Shown: positions 1-6,882 of the stretch, piece by piece | Layout of the letters: each line of letters opens with the position of its first letter | How positions within the stretch are numbered: position 1 is the stretch's first letter | Notes under the pieces: generated by a model | The model's database searches: none | Seen by the model: only the letters and a program-made list of their open reading frames with translations | What the model was told of the DNA's origin: nothing | Position numbers and translations under genes: made by a program | NCBI GenBank assembly: GCA_900549375.1 | Contig: URNY01000088.1 | Location: forward strand, 1-11,865 | Source: an uncultured Bacteroidales bacterium | GTDB taxonomy: Bacteria; Bacteroidota; Bacteroidia; Bacteroidales; Muribaculaceae | Reading direction: 5' to 3' | DNA length: 11,865 nucleotides

Positions 1-535
1 GGAGGGTTGACTTGCCGGCATTTGGGAATCCTACGAGGCCCACGTCGCCCAAAAGCTTCAGCTCGAGCACCACGGCTTTCTCGATTGCGGGCTGTCCGGG
101 CTGCGCATAGCGCGGAGCGCGGTTGGTGGCGGTGGCGAAATGCCAGTTGCCCAGTCCCCCTTTGCCGCCTCGGAGAAGTTTGATCTCCTGCTCATCTTCG
201 GTGACTTCGCAGAGGAATTCTCCCGATTCGGCATCGAACACGGCGGTTCCTACGGGGACTTCGATTATCTGGTCTTGTCCGTCTTTGCCGGTTGAGCGGT
301 TTTCGCCGCCGCTCTGGCCGTTGGTGGCGAAGACGTGCCGGCGATAGCGTAGGGGCAAGAGAGTCCAGAGATGTCGGTTGCCTCTGAGTATTATGTGGCC
401 TCCGCGGCCCCCGTCACCCCCGTCGGGGCCCCCTTTGGGAATATATTTCGCACGATGGAAATGCCGGCTTCCGGCACCCCCTTTGCCCGAACGGCAAAGG
501 ATTTTCACGTAGTCTATGAAATTGGATTCGGCCAT
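1..535 (-). CDS. obg: GTPase Obg (CgtA/ObgE), 5' part only
   Basis: Obg is a conserved GTPase that assists assembly of the large ribosomal subunit and links it to growth and stress signalling. Translating back from the ATG at 535 gives 178 residues before the window ends. Residues 1-160 show the glycine-rich Obg fold, with KGGPDGGDGGRGG at about 34-46, SGKGG at 16-20 and RGGKGGLGNWHFATATNRAPR at about 122-142. The G domain then begins: GDVGLVGFPNAGKST at about 163-177 is the Walker A/G1 motif. The rest of the G domain and any C-terminal domain lie outside the window. The start MAESNFIDYVKI matches the usual N-terminus of Bacteroidetes Obg. The gene lies 104 bp downstream of the WYL regulator on the same strand. 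I see no clean TAnnTTTG promoter in that gap, so the promoter is unresolved. The identification is firm. Confidence 0.97.
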   Translation of the reverse strand, partial: MAESNFIDYVKILCRSGKGGAGSRHFHRAKYIPKGGPDGGDGGRGGHIILRGNRHLWTLLPLRYRRHVFATNGQSGGENRSTGKDGQDQIIEVPVGTAVFDAESGEFLCEVTEDEQEIKLLRGGKGGLGNWHFATATNRAPRYAQPGQPAIEKAVVLELKLLGDVGLVGFPNAGKSTL

Positions 536-639
536 GTCTCGATATGCTTTTGGGTCTTTCTTTATTGCCCTTTCGGGTCTTTATGGAATAAACGCCTCTC
601 CGGGATGAATGGTTGATTCGGCAATATCCGAAGCAAACG

Positions 640-1548
640 CTATATGGAGGAGTTTTCGTTGTATTGTTCGAGGGCTTTAGTCAGTTCGTTTGTCACCATT
701 ATCCTCAGTTCTTTGGGCGCGAGCACCTTCACTTCGGCGCCGAGACCGAGGATTTCGTGGACGAGCTCGTAGTTGAGTTTGAGGTGATAGGTGAAGATGG
801 AGAAATTATCGTGCACCTCCTCCTGCTGAGTCGGGTGGAAGGGAAGTGCGCGGAAATATTTCGCCTGTCCGGGAGTGGTCTGCAGGCGGACAACGCGCGG
901 GGCGGCTTTGGAGACGGTGACGCCGACGGTGTTATCGAAGAAATGGGCGGGCACCACGTTCTCGGGCATAGTGAATTTGCGGTTCACCGGCTTCATGCCC
1001 CGGATGCGGTCGAGGGCATAGGTGCGGATGTCTTCGGATTTCTCGCGAAGGCCAACCATATACCAACGCTGTTTATAGCGCTTCACGAAATATGGGCGGA
1101 AGAGTATGTCGGCTTCGGGGCGCGAGCGGTTGAATCCGGCGTAGGTGAAGCTTACTACTTCGCAGTTGCCGATCGCATCGAGCACGAGGGGGAGGTATTC
1201 GCGGGCCGAGGGCACATCTTCTACGAGCACCCGGTCGTTGGAGGCGTTGGAACCCTTCATCGCCGAGTTCACGGCGTATGAATCGAGCAACCAGTTGGTG
1301 AGAATGCGGTTTTGGCCGGCCTCGCCCGGGTCGATGTAATATTCACCGGCGTTGTTGCAGAGGATGTCGATATGGAAATTCTCCTCGATGGCTCGCCGAT
1401 AGTGGAAGAAAGTGCGGGCAGGGATGGGATTGCCGTCGCCGATTGCCGACCGCATCCAGAGGCGGTCGATTTCGGCGCGCGTCAGCTTGCCGTAACGGTT
1501 GAGCGTATCGACAATCCATATATATCTGCTGATTAAATCTCCGGCCAT
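640..1548 (-). CDS. WYL-domain transcriptional regulator
   Basis: This 302-aa protein has an N-terminal winged helix-turn-helix-like region (about 1-60, including LTRAEIDRLW and ARTFFHYRRAIEENF) followed by a WYL ligand-sensing domain (about 115-185). The hallmark segment is FRPYFVKRYKQRWYMVGL at 150-167, with W162-Y163-M164 where the family name residues sit, followed by RTYALDRI at 175-182. The remainder (about 215-295) fits the WCX C-terminal extension. WYL proteins are DNA-binding regulators, often of DNA-damage or anti-phage responses; the target here is unknown. I chose the ATG at 1548 because a TAACTTTG promoter box lies just before it. The open frame continues upstream to 1656, but that extension runs into the loop of a terminator hairpin and codes for junk-like sequence. 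The next gene downstream is obg. Confidence 0.88.
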   Translation of the reverse strand: MAGDLISRYIWIVDTLNRYGKLTRAEIDRLWMRSAIGDGNPIPARTFFHYRRAIEENFHIDILCNNAGEYYIDPGEAGQNRILTNWLLDSYAVNSAMKGSNASNDRVLVEDVPSAREYLPLVLDAIGNCEVVSFTYAGFNRSRPEADILFRPYFVKRYKQRWYMVGLREKSEDIRTYALDRIRGMKPVNRKFTMPENVVPAHFFDNTVGVTVSKAAPRVVRLQTTPGQAKYFRALPFHPTQQEEVHDNFSIFTYHLKLNYELVHEILGLGAEVKVLAPKELRIMVTNELTKALEQYNENSSI

Positions 1549-1554
1549 AATATG

Positions 1555-1562
1555 CAAAGTTA
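1555..1562 (-). promoter_or_regulatory. Bacteroidetes -7 box of the WYL gene
   Basis: On the minus strand the sequence TTAACTTTGC contains TAACTTTG, a full match to the Bacteroidetes -7 consensus TAnnTTTG. Only 6 nt separate the box from the ATG at 1548, so the transcript would have almost no leader. No convincing TTG (-33) element stands about 20 nt upstream. The same 10-mer occurs just before the other host gene at 9457. Confidence 0.5.
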
Positions 1563-1637
1563 ACAAATTTGATGCGGAAAATGAAAAGAGGAGAGAAAAA
1601 GAGGGGAATAAGAATGGCTTATATTGATCGAGCCAAT

Positions 1638-1665
1638 AAGAAAAAGGCCGACTCACGTCGGCCTT
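1638..1665 (-). terminator. Rho-independent terminator after aroB
   Basis: A perfect 9-bp stem (AAGGCCGAC at 1644-1652 pairing with GTCGGCCTT at 1657-1665) closes a 4-nt loop. On the minus strand it is followed by TTTTTCTT, a U-rich tract. It ends the HAD-aroB transcript about 140 nt beyond the aroB stop at 1801. In the other direction the tract is weaker (GTTTCTT). The run-on aroB frame ends inside it (1653) and the over-extended WYL frame begins inside it (1656). Confidence 0.85.
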
Positions 1666-1800
1666 GTTTCTTCAATTAAAACAACAATAACAACTTTTTC
1701 AGAACGCTTATAGCAGTGTTTTTTATCTTTCTTCGATGTTATAACGCCGAAGCGGGAAAAAAGGTTCAAAAATAATTTTGAATGGGGAATTTTGAGGGGA
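1666..1800 (-). other. aroB 3' untranslated stretch
   Basis: This AT-rich stretch between the aroB stop and its terminator contains no supportable gene. It holds the 24-bp dispersed repeat (1772-1795) and an imperfect palindrome at 1731-1752 (CTTCG, GTTATAAC in the centre, CGAAG). It could be a plain 3' UTR or the source of a small 3'-UTR-derived RNA ending at the terminator. I see no TAnnTTTG promoter on the minus strand to support an independent RNA gene. Confidence 0.4.
1772..1795 (-). repeat. 24-bp dispersed repeat, copy 1
   Basis: On the minus strand this reads TCAAAATT-CCCC-ATTCAAAATTAT. It is identical over 24 nt to the plus-strand sequence at 10125-10148. It contains its own direct repeat (TCAAAATT twice around CCCC) and begins 5 nt after the aroB stop codon at 1801-1803. 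Both copies sit at the 3' end of a gene and run in the direction of that gene. Confidence 0.8.
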
Positions 1801-2993
1801 TTAATGGCCGGTGAGGTCGAGGTAGATGTCGAGGGCGGCGCGGAGGTCGCGATCGGAAACGGGAACGGCTTCGAAGGGAGAGGGGAGGAGGGAATTATTT
1901 GCAGAGAGCGAGGAGAGGGTATCATTTGCAGAGAGCGAGGAGAGGGTATCATTTGCGGAGGGGGAGGAGAGGAAATGTTCTGCCGGGAGGGAGCGGAGGA
2001 GGATGAAGAGGGGGAGAGGTTCTTTTTGTCGTGGCCGGCGAGCTCGATGATGGCGTCGCAGTCGCGGCAGGTGAGGGGAAGCGTGGGGAATAGAGGGAGG
2101 ATTTCTCTTCTATACAGCTCGATCTCTTCGGAGGGGAGGCCGAACAGCATGTGGGAGAGAATGAAGGAGAGGAGGAGGCCGTGGGCCACGGCTACGCCGT
2201 GAGCCACCGGTTTCCCTTTTCTCAACAGCAGAGTTTCGAAGGCGTGACCTCCGGTATGGCCGAAGTTGAGGATTTTGCGTAGTCCTCTCTCTTTCGGGTC
2301 GAGCAGGGTTATCTTCTCTTTGAAGCGGACGCATTCGGCCATGACGGCGCCGAGGCGCTCCATGACGGCGGAATTGGTTGCTGCATTCAGATTCCTGCGT
2401 GGCAGAGGCGGATCGGCGAGCAGATTGCGGTATAGCTTGCGCGAGGAGATGATGGCGGTCTTGACAATTTCTCCGAAACCGGAGATTATTTCGCTATGGG
2501 GGAGGGTTGCGAGCGGTTGCGCGGAGATGAGGACGGCTTCGGGATTGCTGAATGCCCCGATTTCGTTTTTAAGGCCAAGGAAGTCGATGCCTGTCTTGCC
2601 TCCTACGGCGGCGTCGACGGCCCCGAGGATTGTGGTCGGAACATTGATGAACCGTATTCCCCGCTTGAAGGTGGCTGCGGCGAATCCGCCCAGATCGGTG
2701 ACGACTCCTCCTCCGAGGTTGATGAGCAGCGAGTCTCTTGTGGCTCCCCCATCGGAGAGCCTTTGCCACACACGGGCGAGTGAGTCGAGATTCTTGTTCT
2801 CTTCGCCGGCATCGATTACTATGATTTCCGGGTTCTCCTCGCGCAGAAAATCAATAAGGAGCGGCATGACGTATCGGTCGACGTTGGTGTCGGTGAGAAG
2901 AAAGAGCCCTTTGTGTGGCTTCTTATTCAGGATATCGCTGATTCCGCGTGAGATATCGCCACTCTCTTTTATGATGGAATTTTCCGGATTCAT
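1801..2993 (-). CDS. aroB: 3-dehydroquinate synthase AroB, with apparent 3'-end frameshift
   Basis: AroB converts DAHP to 3-dehydroquinate, the second step of the cytosolic shikimate pathway, using NAD and a divalent metal. Visible motifs are GGGVVTDLGGF (94-104), GGKTGIDF (131-138), GFGEIVK with metal ligand E175 (172-178), NFGHTGGHAFE with H246 and H250 (243-253), H265 and HDKK (321-324). Right after HDKK the frame becomes Ser/Pro-rich nonsense and runs to 1653 (446 aa). Adding one A to the A5 run at 2023-2027 gives KKEPLPLFILLRSLP, a short repeat region, then DRDLRAALDIYLDLTGH and a stop at 1801, a typical AroB C-terminus (about 397 aa; the family is usually near 350-370). The extra length comes largely from a 27-bp tandem repeat. 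The gene starts 10 nt after the HAD gene's stop, so they are probably cotranscribed. Read error, true mutation and recoding are all possible; the identity is firm. Confidence 0.93.
1901..1954 (-). repeat. 27-bp tandem repeat inside aroB (two perfect copies)
   Basis: Two identical 27-bp units lie at 1901-1927 and 1928-1954, with decayed partial units on both sides (about 1876-1900 and 1955-1977). One strand is almost purely purine. Because 27 is a multiple of three, copy number can change without shifting frame. In the AroB-like frame each unit codes for SANDTLSSL. Confidence 0.85.
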
Positions 2994-3003
2994 AGTCGAA
3001 TAT

Positions 3004-3699
3004 TTATAATGAGGCCTGGTCCCCGAGGATTTTCAGAGAGTCGGCAAATTCTGGCATGGATGGGAAGATTATGTCGGCCCCTTCTTTCAGGAATTCTTCG
3101 CGCGGAATGGGTCCCGTTGTCACGGCAATCGTGAATACGCCCGCGGCTTTGCCGGCCCTGACGCCGAGCGGGGCGTTTTCGATCACAATGGCCTCCTCCG
3201 GGTTCACGCCGGCTATTTCGAGTCCCTTGAGATAAGGCTCCGGATCAGGTTTGCCATGCTTGACATCGAGAGCCGTGACACGGTCGCCCGGCATGAAAGC
3301 GCCGGGATAGTCGGCATTGATATTATCGAGCAGTGAGGCCTGCGAAGAACCGGTGACGAGCACCCGGCGCAAAGCGCGTCGCTCCAGCTCGTGCAGCATC
3401 CTGTCGGCGCCCGGCATCGGATCGTTGAACCCGATCTGACGGAAAACTTTAGTTTTTTCTGCATAAATGTCGCGGGCCTCCTCGGGGGAGCATCCCCGTC
3501 CGAAAGCGCGTCGGAATAGAAGGTCGATGGTGGCGGGTCCGGTCATTCCTTCGTAGAGATAAAATTCCTCACGGGTGCATTCCACACCGAGCGCCGACAT
3601 AATCCTCTGCCATGCCACCGTGTGATATTTCATCGAATCATAAAGCACGCCGTCCATATCGATGAGGGCGGCTTTCTTGCCAATTAGAAAATCTTCCAT
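3004..3699 (-). CDS. HAD-superfamily hydrolase (beta-phosphoglucomutase-like)
   Basis: This 231-aa protein is a subfamily IA HAD enzyme, a phosphatase or phosphoglucomutase-like enzyme acting in the cytosol on an unknown small phosphorylated substrate. Motif I is LIDMDGVLYDS, with nucleophile D14 and acid/base D16. A helical cap domain spans about 20-90. Motif II is LVTGSS (T116), motif III is K150 in KHGKPDPEPY, and motif IV is IVIENAPLGV (E174, N175). Asn in the second motif-IV position is a known variant in this group and does not by itself suggest inactivity. The length is typical. The stop lies 10 nt before the aroB start on the same strand, which suggests a two-gene operon. The start is 48 nt after the terL stop, so read-through from the phage-derived gene is possible. 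No perfect TAnnTTTG box is visible in the 48-nt gap; a near match (TAGCCTTTG, one base too long) occurs there. Confidence 0.9.
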   Translation of the reverse strand: MEDFLIGKKAALIDMDGVLYDSMKYHTVAWQRIMSALGVECTREEFYLYEGMTGPATIDLLFRRAFGRGCSPEEARDIYAEKTKVFRQIGFNDPMPGADRMLHELERRALRRVLVTGSSQASLLDNINADYPGAFMPGDRVTALDVKHGKPDPEPYLKGLEIAGVNPEEAIVIENAPLGVRAGKAAGVFTIAVTTGPIPREEFLKEGADIIFPSMPEFADSLKILGDQASL

Positions 3700-3747
3700 A
3701 TTATCAGAACGGAGCGTGACGGCGGTTTATTTCGCCAAAGGCAAAGG

Positions 3748-5742
3748 CTACCATGAGGCGAGCGAGCGTGGCGGAATGCGCCTCCGGCGCAGCGTGGCGG
3801 TTCCGGCCGGGAGCGGCAACGCGGGGATATCGAGCTCATGGAAGATGATATGCAGCCCGATGGCGCGGGTCATAAGCAGATCGTCGTGGCATCCGGCGAT
3901 GGCGCCGTAAGATCCGTTGGCTCTCCTCTCGTAGGCGAGATATTCATCGAGGCAGTCTGCATCCCGCTCAACATACATTCCTTCGCGGATAACCTTCACC
4001 AATGTGGCTATGATCATAGGCTTCGTGGCCATGTTGGTGTGGAATCCATATCTGACCGGCATTCCGCGGACCACTGCCTCCTCGCTTTGCCGACGGGCGT
4101 AAAGGTTGGGGTATATGTCGCGCAGACGGTTGAGGATGAACGAAGACTGGTCGCCATCCGTGTCGCGGTCGCGGTCGCGGGTTTCGAGTGTATTGCTTTC
4201 GATCACCAGCAGAGCCTCGTGATAGAAACGGGAAGCATGGGCCGCTTTCTCTGTGAGCAGGTCGAAATCCGTGTGGCCTCGCCATTGGGCCACAACCTCG
4301 GGCCTTTCGCCGCGAGCCATCGGCGCCCTGTCGAATACCACGATCACGCTCCAGTCGGCCTTTGCCGAGCGGCCGCCGACATCCACCACCGTGACATAAC
4401 GACTCTCCATCCGGGCAACAGATTCGTCAGGCAGACTCCAGATTTTCCAACCTCCGGAGTCGAGTCGCGAGAAGCCGCTTTCATCGATTTCACCACGCAG
4501 AGGAGGGTCTGTGCAATCCTTGCGCAGAAATTCAACCTTGTATTTATCGAACACCCTTGCGCCGGAATGCACGAAAGCCTCCACATCGTCGCTCGGATAT
4601 TCGGCGGCCATCAGCCCATGGTCGGAATATTTCGAGCGCTCGGCCACATACCAGTTTATGGCTTCGAGGGTGGCTCCTTTTTCCCAGAGCCACCAAAGAT
4701 AAGCCCCGGGCTGTGCGCGGGCGGAGGGGGCGGTGTCGACGTTCCGGAGCGAAAGCAGGCGCCCGGCAAATCCGTTTCTCTCCTCATCGGAAGCAAAAGG
4801 GAGCGAATACTGATCGATATCGAACCAGGATATGAAAAGAGCCTCGAATTGCGAGATTCCCCGTTTCGCCGCCTCATATTCGCGATGAAAGAAATTGCCC
4901 GTGCCGTTGGCCGTGGATTCATAAACAATCATGGTGAGCGGCAAGAGGAGGACGCCCGAACAGGCCGAGCGCACAATATCCTCCGGCGATTTTCCGTCGG
5001 TGCGTTTCCAGATGCCGACTTCCGAACAGTGCACGAGATTATAATCGCCGCCGCGGCATGAATCGGGTCGCTCGGCCGTGCCGATCTTTATCTTGCAGTT
5101 ACGTGCGGGTACGCGGAAGATTGCCCGCGCACGTCCGACAGGTTCCATTTTCTTCGCCGCTCCTCCGAGTTTGGCTTGCGGATAGGAATCGATCATGCGG
5201 TCGAACATATCCTTGATTTCATCGGATCCCACACCCTGATGAGCTATTATCAGAGAATTGAGACCTTTCTGATGCACGAGCTGAAGCCAAGCCATGTAAA
5301 GCTGAGAGCATGTGGAGCCGCCCCACTGTCGCGCCTTGAGCAGGATGAGCCGGATTGGACGGCCGGCCAAGCGGATTTTCTCGAGTTTATCGACAAATTT
5401 GCGTTGCGGGCGGTTTAGCGTGAAAGGGACATCATCACCACCTCCCTTACGTTTAATCTTCACATATTTGGCGGCCCAGTAGGGGAAATCATGCAGGCAC
5501 CGGAGCTTGTCGTAGTTCTTCGCGGTGAGTTTCATCTCCTTCATGGCCATAGGGAGGAAGACGCGGCCGCCGTTGCGTCCCGGCGACCGCGTCTCGAACC
5601 TTTCCCCGACCGAACCCTCACCCGAAATCGGATCGAACTTTTCCGACAGCTTCGCGAGCCGGCGCCTGTTCTCTTCAAGGATCTCCTCGGCAGTAAAAAC
5701 TCTCTCGTAACTCTCCATGCACTCTCCTCTCTCCTCTTCCAT
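3748..5742 (-). CDS. terL: Phage terminase large subunit TerL
   Basis: TerL is the ATP-driven motor and nuclease that packs phage DNA into capsids. The 664-aa product has both expected domains. In the ATPase, a Walker A variant KARQWGGST lies at 136-144, a Walker B-like strand NLVHCSEVG at 235-243 with catalytic E241, and a coupling motif ESTANG at 275-280. In the RNase H-fold nuclease, the acidic residues are D454 (TVVDVGG), E515 (LLVIESN) and D620-D621 (GCHDDLL). The length is at the upper end for the family. The start at 5742 lies 4 nt after the stop of the 130-aa gene; M9 is an alternative start. A small Asp/Arg repeat (RDRDRDTDGD) follows E515. The C-terminus is Arg-rich. There is no stop or frameshift and all catalytic residues are present, yet no portal gene is found nearby. 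The next gene downstream on the strand is the host HAD gene. Confidence 0.93.
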   Translation of the reverse strand: MEEERGECMESYERVFTAEEILEENRRRLAKLSEKFDPISGEGSVGERFETRSPGRNGGRVFLPMAMKEMKLTAKNYDKLRCLHDFPYWAAKYVKIKRKGGGDDVPFTLNRPQRKFVDKLEKIRLAGRPIRLILLKARQWGGSTCSQLYMAWLQLVHQKGLNSLIIAHQGVGSDEIKDMFDRMIDSYPQAKLGGAAKKMEPVGRARAIFRVPARNCKIKIGTAERPDSCRGGDYNLVHCSEVGIWKRTDGKSPEDIVRSACSGVLLLPLTMIVYESTANGTGNFFHREYEAAKRGISQFEALFISWFDIDQYSLPFASDEERNGFAGRLLSLRNVDTAPSARAQPGAYLWWLWEKGATLEAINWYVAERSKYSDHGLMAAEYPSDDVEAFVHSGARVFDKYKVEFLRKDCTDPPLRGEIDESGFSRLDSGGWKIWSLPDESVARMESRYVTVVDVGGRSAKADWSVIVVFDRAPMARGERPEVVAQWRGHTDFDLLTEKAAHASRFYHEALLVIESNTLETRDRDRDTDGDQSSFILNRLRDIYPNLYARRQSEEAVVRGMPVRYGFHTNMATKPMIIATLVKVIREGMYVERDADCLDEYLAYERRANGSYGAIAGCHDDLLMTRAIGLHIIFHELDIPALPLPAGTATLRRRRIPPRSLASW

Positions 5743-5746
5743 AGAA

Positions 5747-6139
5747 TCAGGCTCTAAGGCGGTAAATCATCACTCTGGCGGATTTGGGGGTGAGGTAGAA
5801 CTCAGGCGCCGGAGAATTGACTGCGCGGAAGCAAGCCTCGTTCAGGGAGATGCCCGGCACCTCTTCGCGGATGCGTCTCACCCGGCGGTAAAGTTCAAGA
5901 TACATCTCCCTTTTCTTCGTATTCATCGATAGAATTCGGTCGCCTCTGAGCATTTTAGAGATGACTGCCGCCGCCCTGCGTTCGCTTACCCAGAAGCGGG
6001 AAGCCGGCATTTTTGCGGCGCGAGTGAAGAGTTCCTTTGTAGGGATGCTTCCCAAGAGATGAAGCTGGTCGCGGAAAGCCGCGAGCAACTCCTTGTCGCG
6101 TTGCGGTCCGAAATCGGCCACTGATCCAATCTTTTTCAT
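5747..6139 (-). CDS. Phage-associated 130-aa protein, possible small terminase
   Basis: The product is small, basic and mostly helical. It begins MKKIGSVADFGPQRDKELLAAF, followed by a segment with SRFWVSERRAAAVISKML (47-64) and a C-terminal stretch with EFYLTPKSARVMIYRLR (113-129) that could be a DNA-binding helix pair. I recognise the general type from Bacteroidetes phage regions beside terminase genes but cannot name a family with certainty. Its position directly before terL, with a 4-nt gap on the same strand, is where a small terminase subunit (TerS) or another DNA-recognition partner usually lies. That role is inferred from location and size only. A promoter of Bacteroidetes type lies about 85 nt upstream (6222-6252). 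Confidence 0.75.
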   Translation of the reverse strand: MKKIGSVADFGPQRDKELLAAFRDQLHLLGSIPTKELFTRAAKMPASRFWVSERRAAAVISKMLRGDRILSMNTKKREMYLELYRRVRRIREEVPGISLNEACFRAVNSPAPEFYLTPKSARVMIYRLRA

Positions 6140-6221
6140 AAGTCTTTTAAGTTTAAAGTGAAATTTGTAAGTATGGCCTTTATATAAGGCTTAGGACAAA
6201 CAATTGCTCTTAATTCGGATG

Positions 6222-6252
6222 CAAATATAATAGCAATGCTATAAATATGCAA
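6222..6252 (-). promoter_or_regulatory. Promoter for the 130-aa gene and terL
   Basis: Read on the minus strand, TTG at 6252-6250 is followed after 20 nt by TATATTTG at 6229-6222. This fits the Bacteroidetes TTG (-33) / TAnnTTTG (-7) arrangement. Transcription would begin near 6215, giving a leader of about 75 nt before the ATG at 6139. Confidence 0.6.
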
Positions 6253-6259
6253 GCATAAA

Positions 6260-6276
6260 TATTAACTAAGTTAATA
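6260..6276. promoter_or_regulatory. Palindrome in the divergent control region
   Basis: TATTAAC (6260-6266) and GTTAATA (6270-6276) form a perfect 7-bp inverted repeat around TAA. It sits between the -33 element of the minus-strand promoter and the plus-strand promoter, where a single repressor could act on both. In such AT-rich sequence it may be chance, and no regulator gene adjoins it. Confidence 0.3.
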
Positions 6277-6305
6277 AATAATGCATCTTCCTTTTCCACT
6301 ACCGA

Positions 6306-6313
6306 TAAATTTG
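6306..6313 (+). promoter_or_regulatory. Bacteroidetes -7 box of the capsid operon
   Basis: TAAATTTG matches the TAnnTTTG consensus exactly. It leaves a leader of roughly 20 nt before the ATG at 6340. The expected -33 TTG near 6283 is not clear, so strength or activator dependence is uncertain. Confidence 0.5.
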
Positions 6314-6339
6314 CAGTCACAAAACCAAACGAGATAATT

Positions 6340-6882
6340 ATGATAATCAAGAGGAAAAGAAAGGATCTGTCCGAGGAGATGTCTCAGGAGGATCAGCAGG
6401 GGAATCCACCGATGGAATCGGAAGAAATGATAGGGGAACCTAAAGAGAATGTAGAGATGAAAAATACGGAAGAGACGGAGGAAAGTCCGTCAGAACCGGC
6501 AAACGAGTCGTCGGCTGCCGCTGAAGAGAGCGAGAGCGAACGTCAGTTCAGAGAGCTTGCGCAGGCATTCGCGATCGGACGCGGGCTCCCTGCGGAGGAA
6601 CTGGAAGAGGCCCTTGCCGCGATGAAAAGGCTTGGCGAGGCGTGGACTGCAGGAAAGCCGACTGTCGAGATGCTTGAACTGACCGTAAAAGGGCTTGACT
6701 ATGACCGAGCGGTGTCCAAGGCTATTGCCGACGGGGAATTGCGAGGGCGTAACATGCAGATAGAGCAGCGCTACATGAAGCCTGTCGAGAGCGACGGACT
6801 TCCGCACCCGTCGGGCCGGGGAGGAGGCAAGCGCGATGCCGGCCGCATGGCAAGCATTTTCGATCTCGCCCGCAATGCGTGA
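6340..6882 (+). CDS. Acidic scaffold-like phage protein
   Basis: The 180-aa product starts with a basic patch (KRKRK, 4-8) and then a long Glu/Ser-rich, probably disordered region (about 11-70). A helical segment with ERQFRELAQAF and EELEEALAAMKRLGEAW covers about 67-102. A third part (about 105-145) includes LELTVKGLDYDRAV. The tail has a Gly/Arg-rich linker (SGRGGGKRDAG, about 158-168) and ends ASIFDLARNA. An acidic, coiled-coil-prone protein placed directly before the major capsid gene is the usual layout for a capsid scaffolding protein, and this is my best inference, made without a recognised domain. It leads the plus-strand operon, 59 nt before the capsid gene. No protease gene is seen that would remove a scaffold. 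Confidence 0.75.
   Translation: MIIKRKRKDLSEEMSQEDQQGNPPMESEEMIGEPKENVEMKNTEETEESPSEPANESSAAAEESESERQFRELAQAFAIGRGLPAEELEEALAAMKRLGEAWTAGKPTVEMLELTVKGLDYDRAVSKAIADGELRGRNMQIEQRYMKPVESDGLPHPSGRGGGKRDAGRMASIFDLARNA

Noticed and set aside
613..1281. Open frame (222 codons) on the plus strand across the WYL gene
   Set aside because: Antisense to a well-supported WYL protein, with no recognisable domain.
1549..1656. N-terminal extension of the WYL protein (36 residues)
   Set aside because: It starts in the terminator loop and spans the promoter box; the product is Phe/Ser-rich and unlike the family.
1731..1752. Imperfect palindrome as a small RNA gene or operator
   Set aside because: It lies in an AT-rich 3' UTR, has mismatches, and has no associated promoter; noted only as part of the 3' UTR entry.
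1653..1800. Ser/Pro-rich extension of aroB as a real C-terminal domain
   Set aside because: It ends inside the terminator hairpin loop, is low in complexity, and a different frame gives a typical AroB end stopping at 1801.
2019..2030. Programmed -1 frameshift as the preferred explanation for aroB
   Set aside because: C AAA AAG is not an ideal heptamer, I see no clear downstream stimulator, and AroB is not known to use recoding; an indel or read error is simpler. Kept only as an alternative.
3838..5061. Long open frame (407 codons) on the plus strand antisense to terL
   Set aside because: It lies wholly inside terL, which has clear catalytic motifs; the antisense product shows no recognisable motif and is explained by G+C-rich codon bias.
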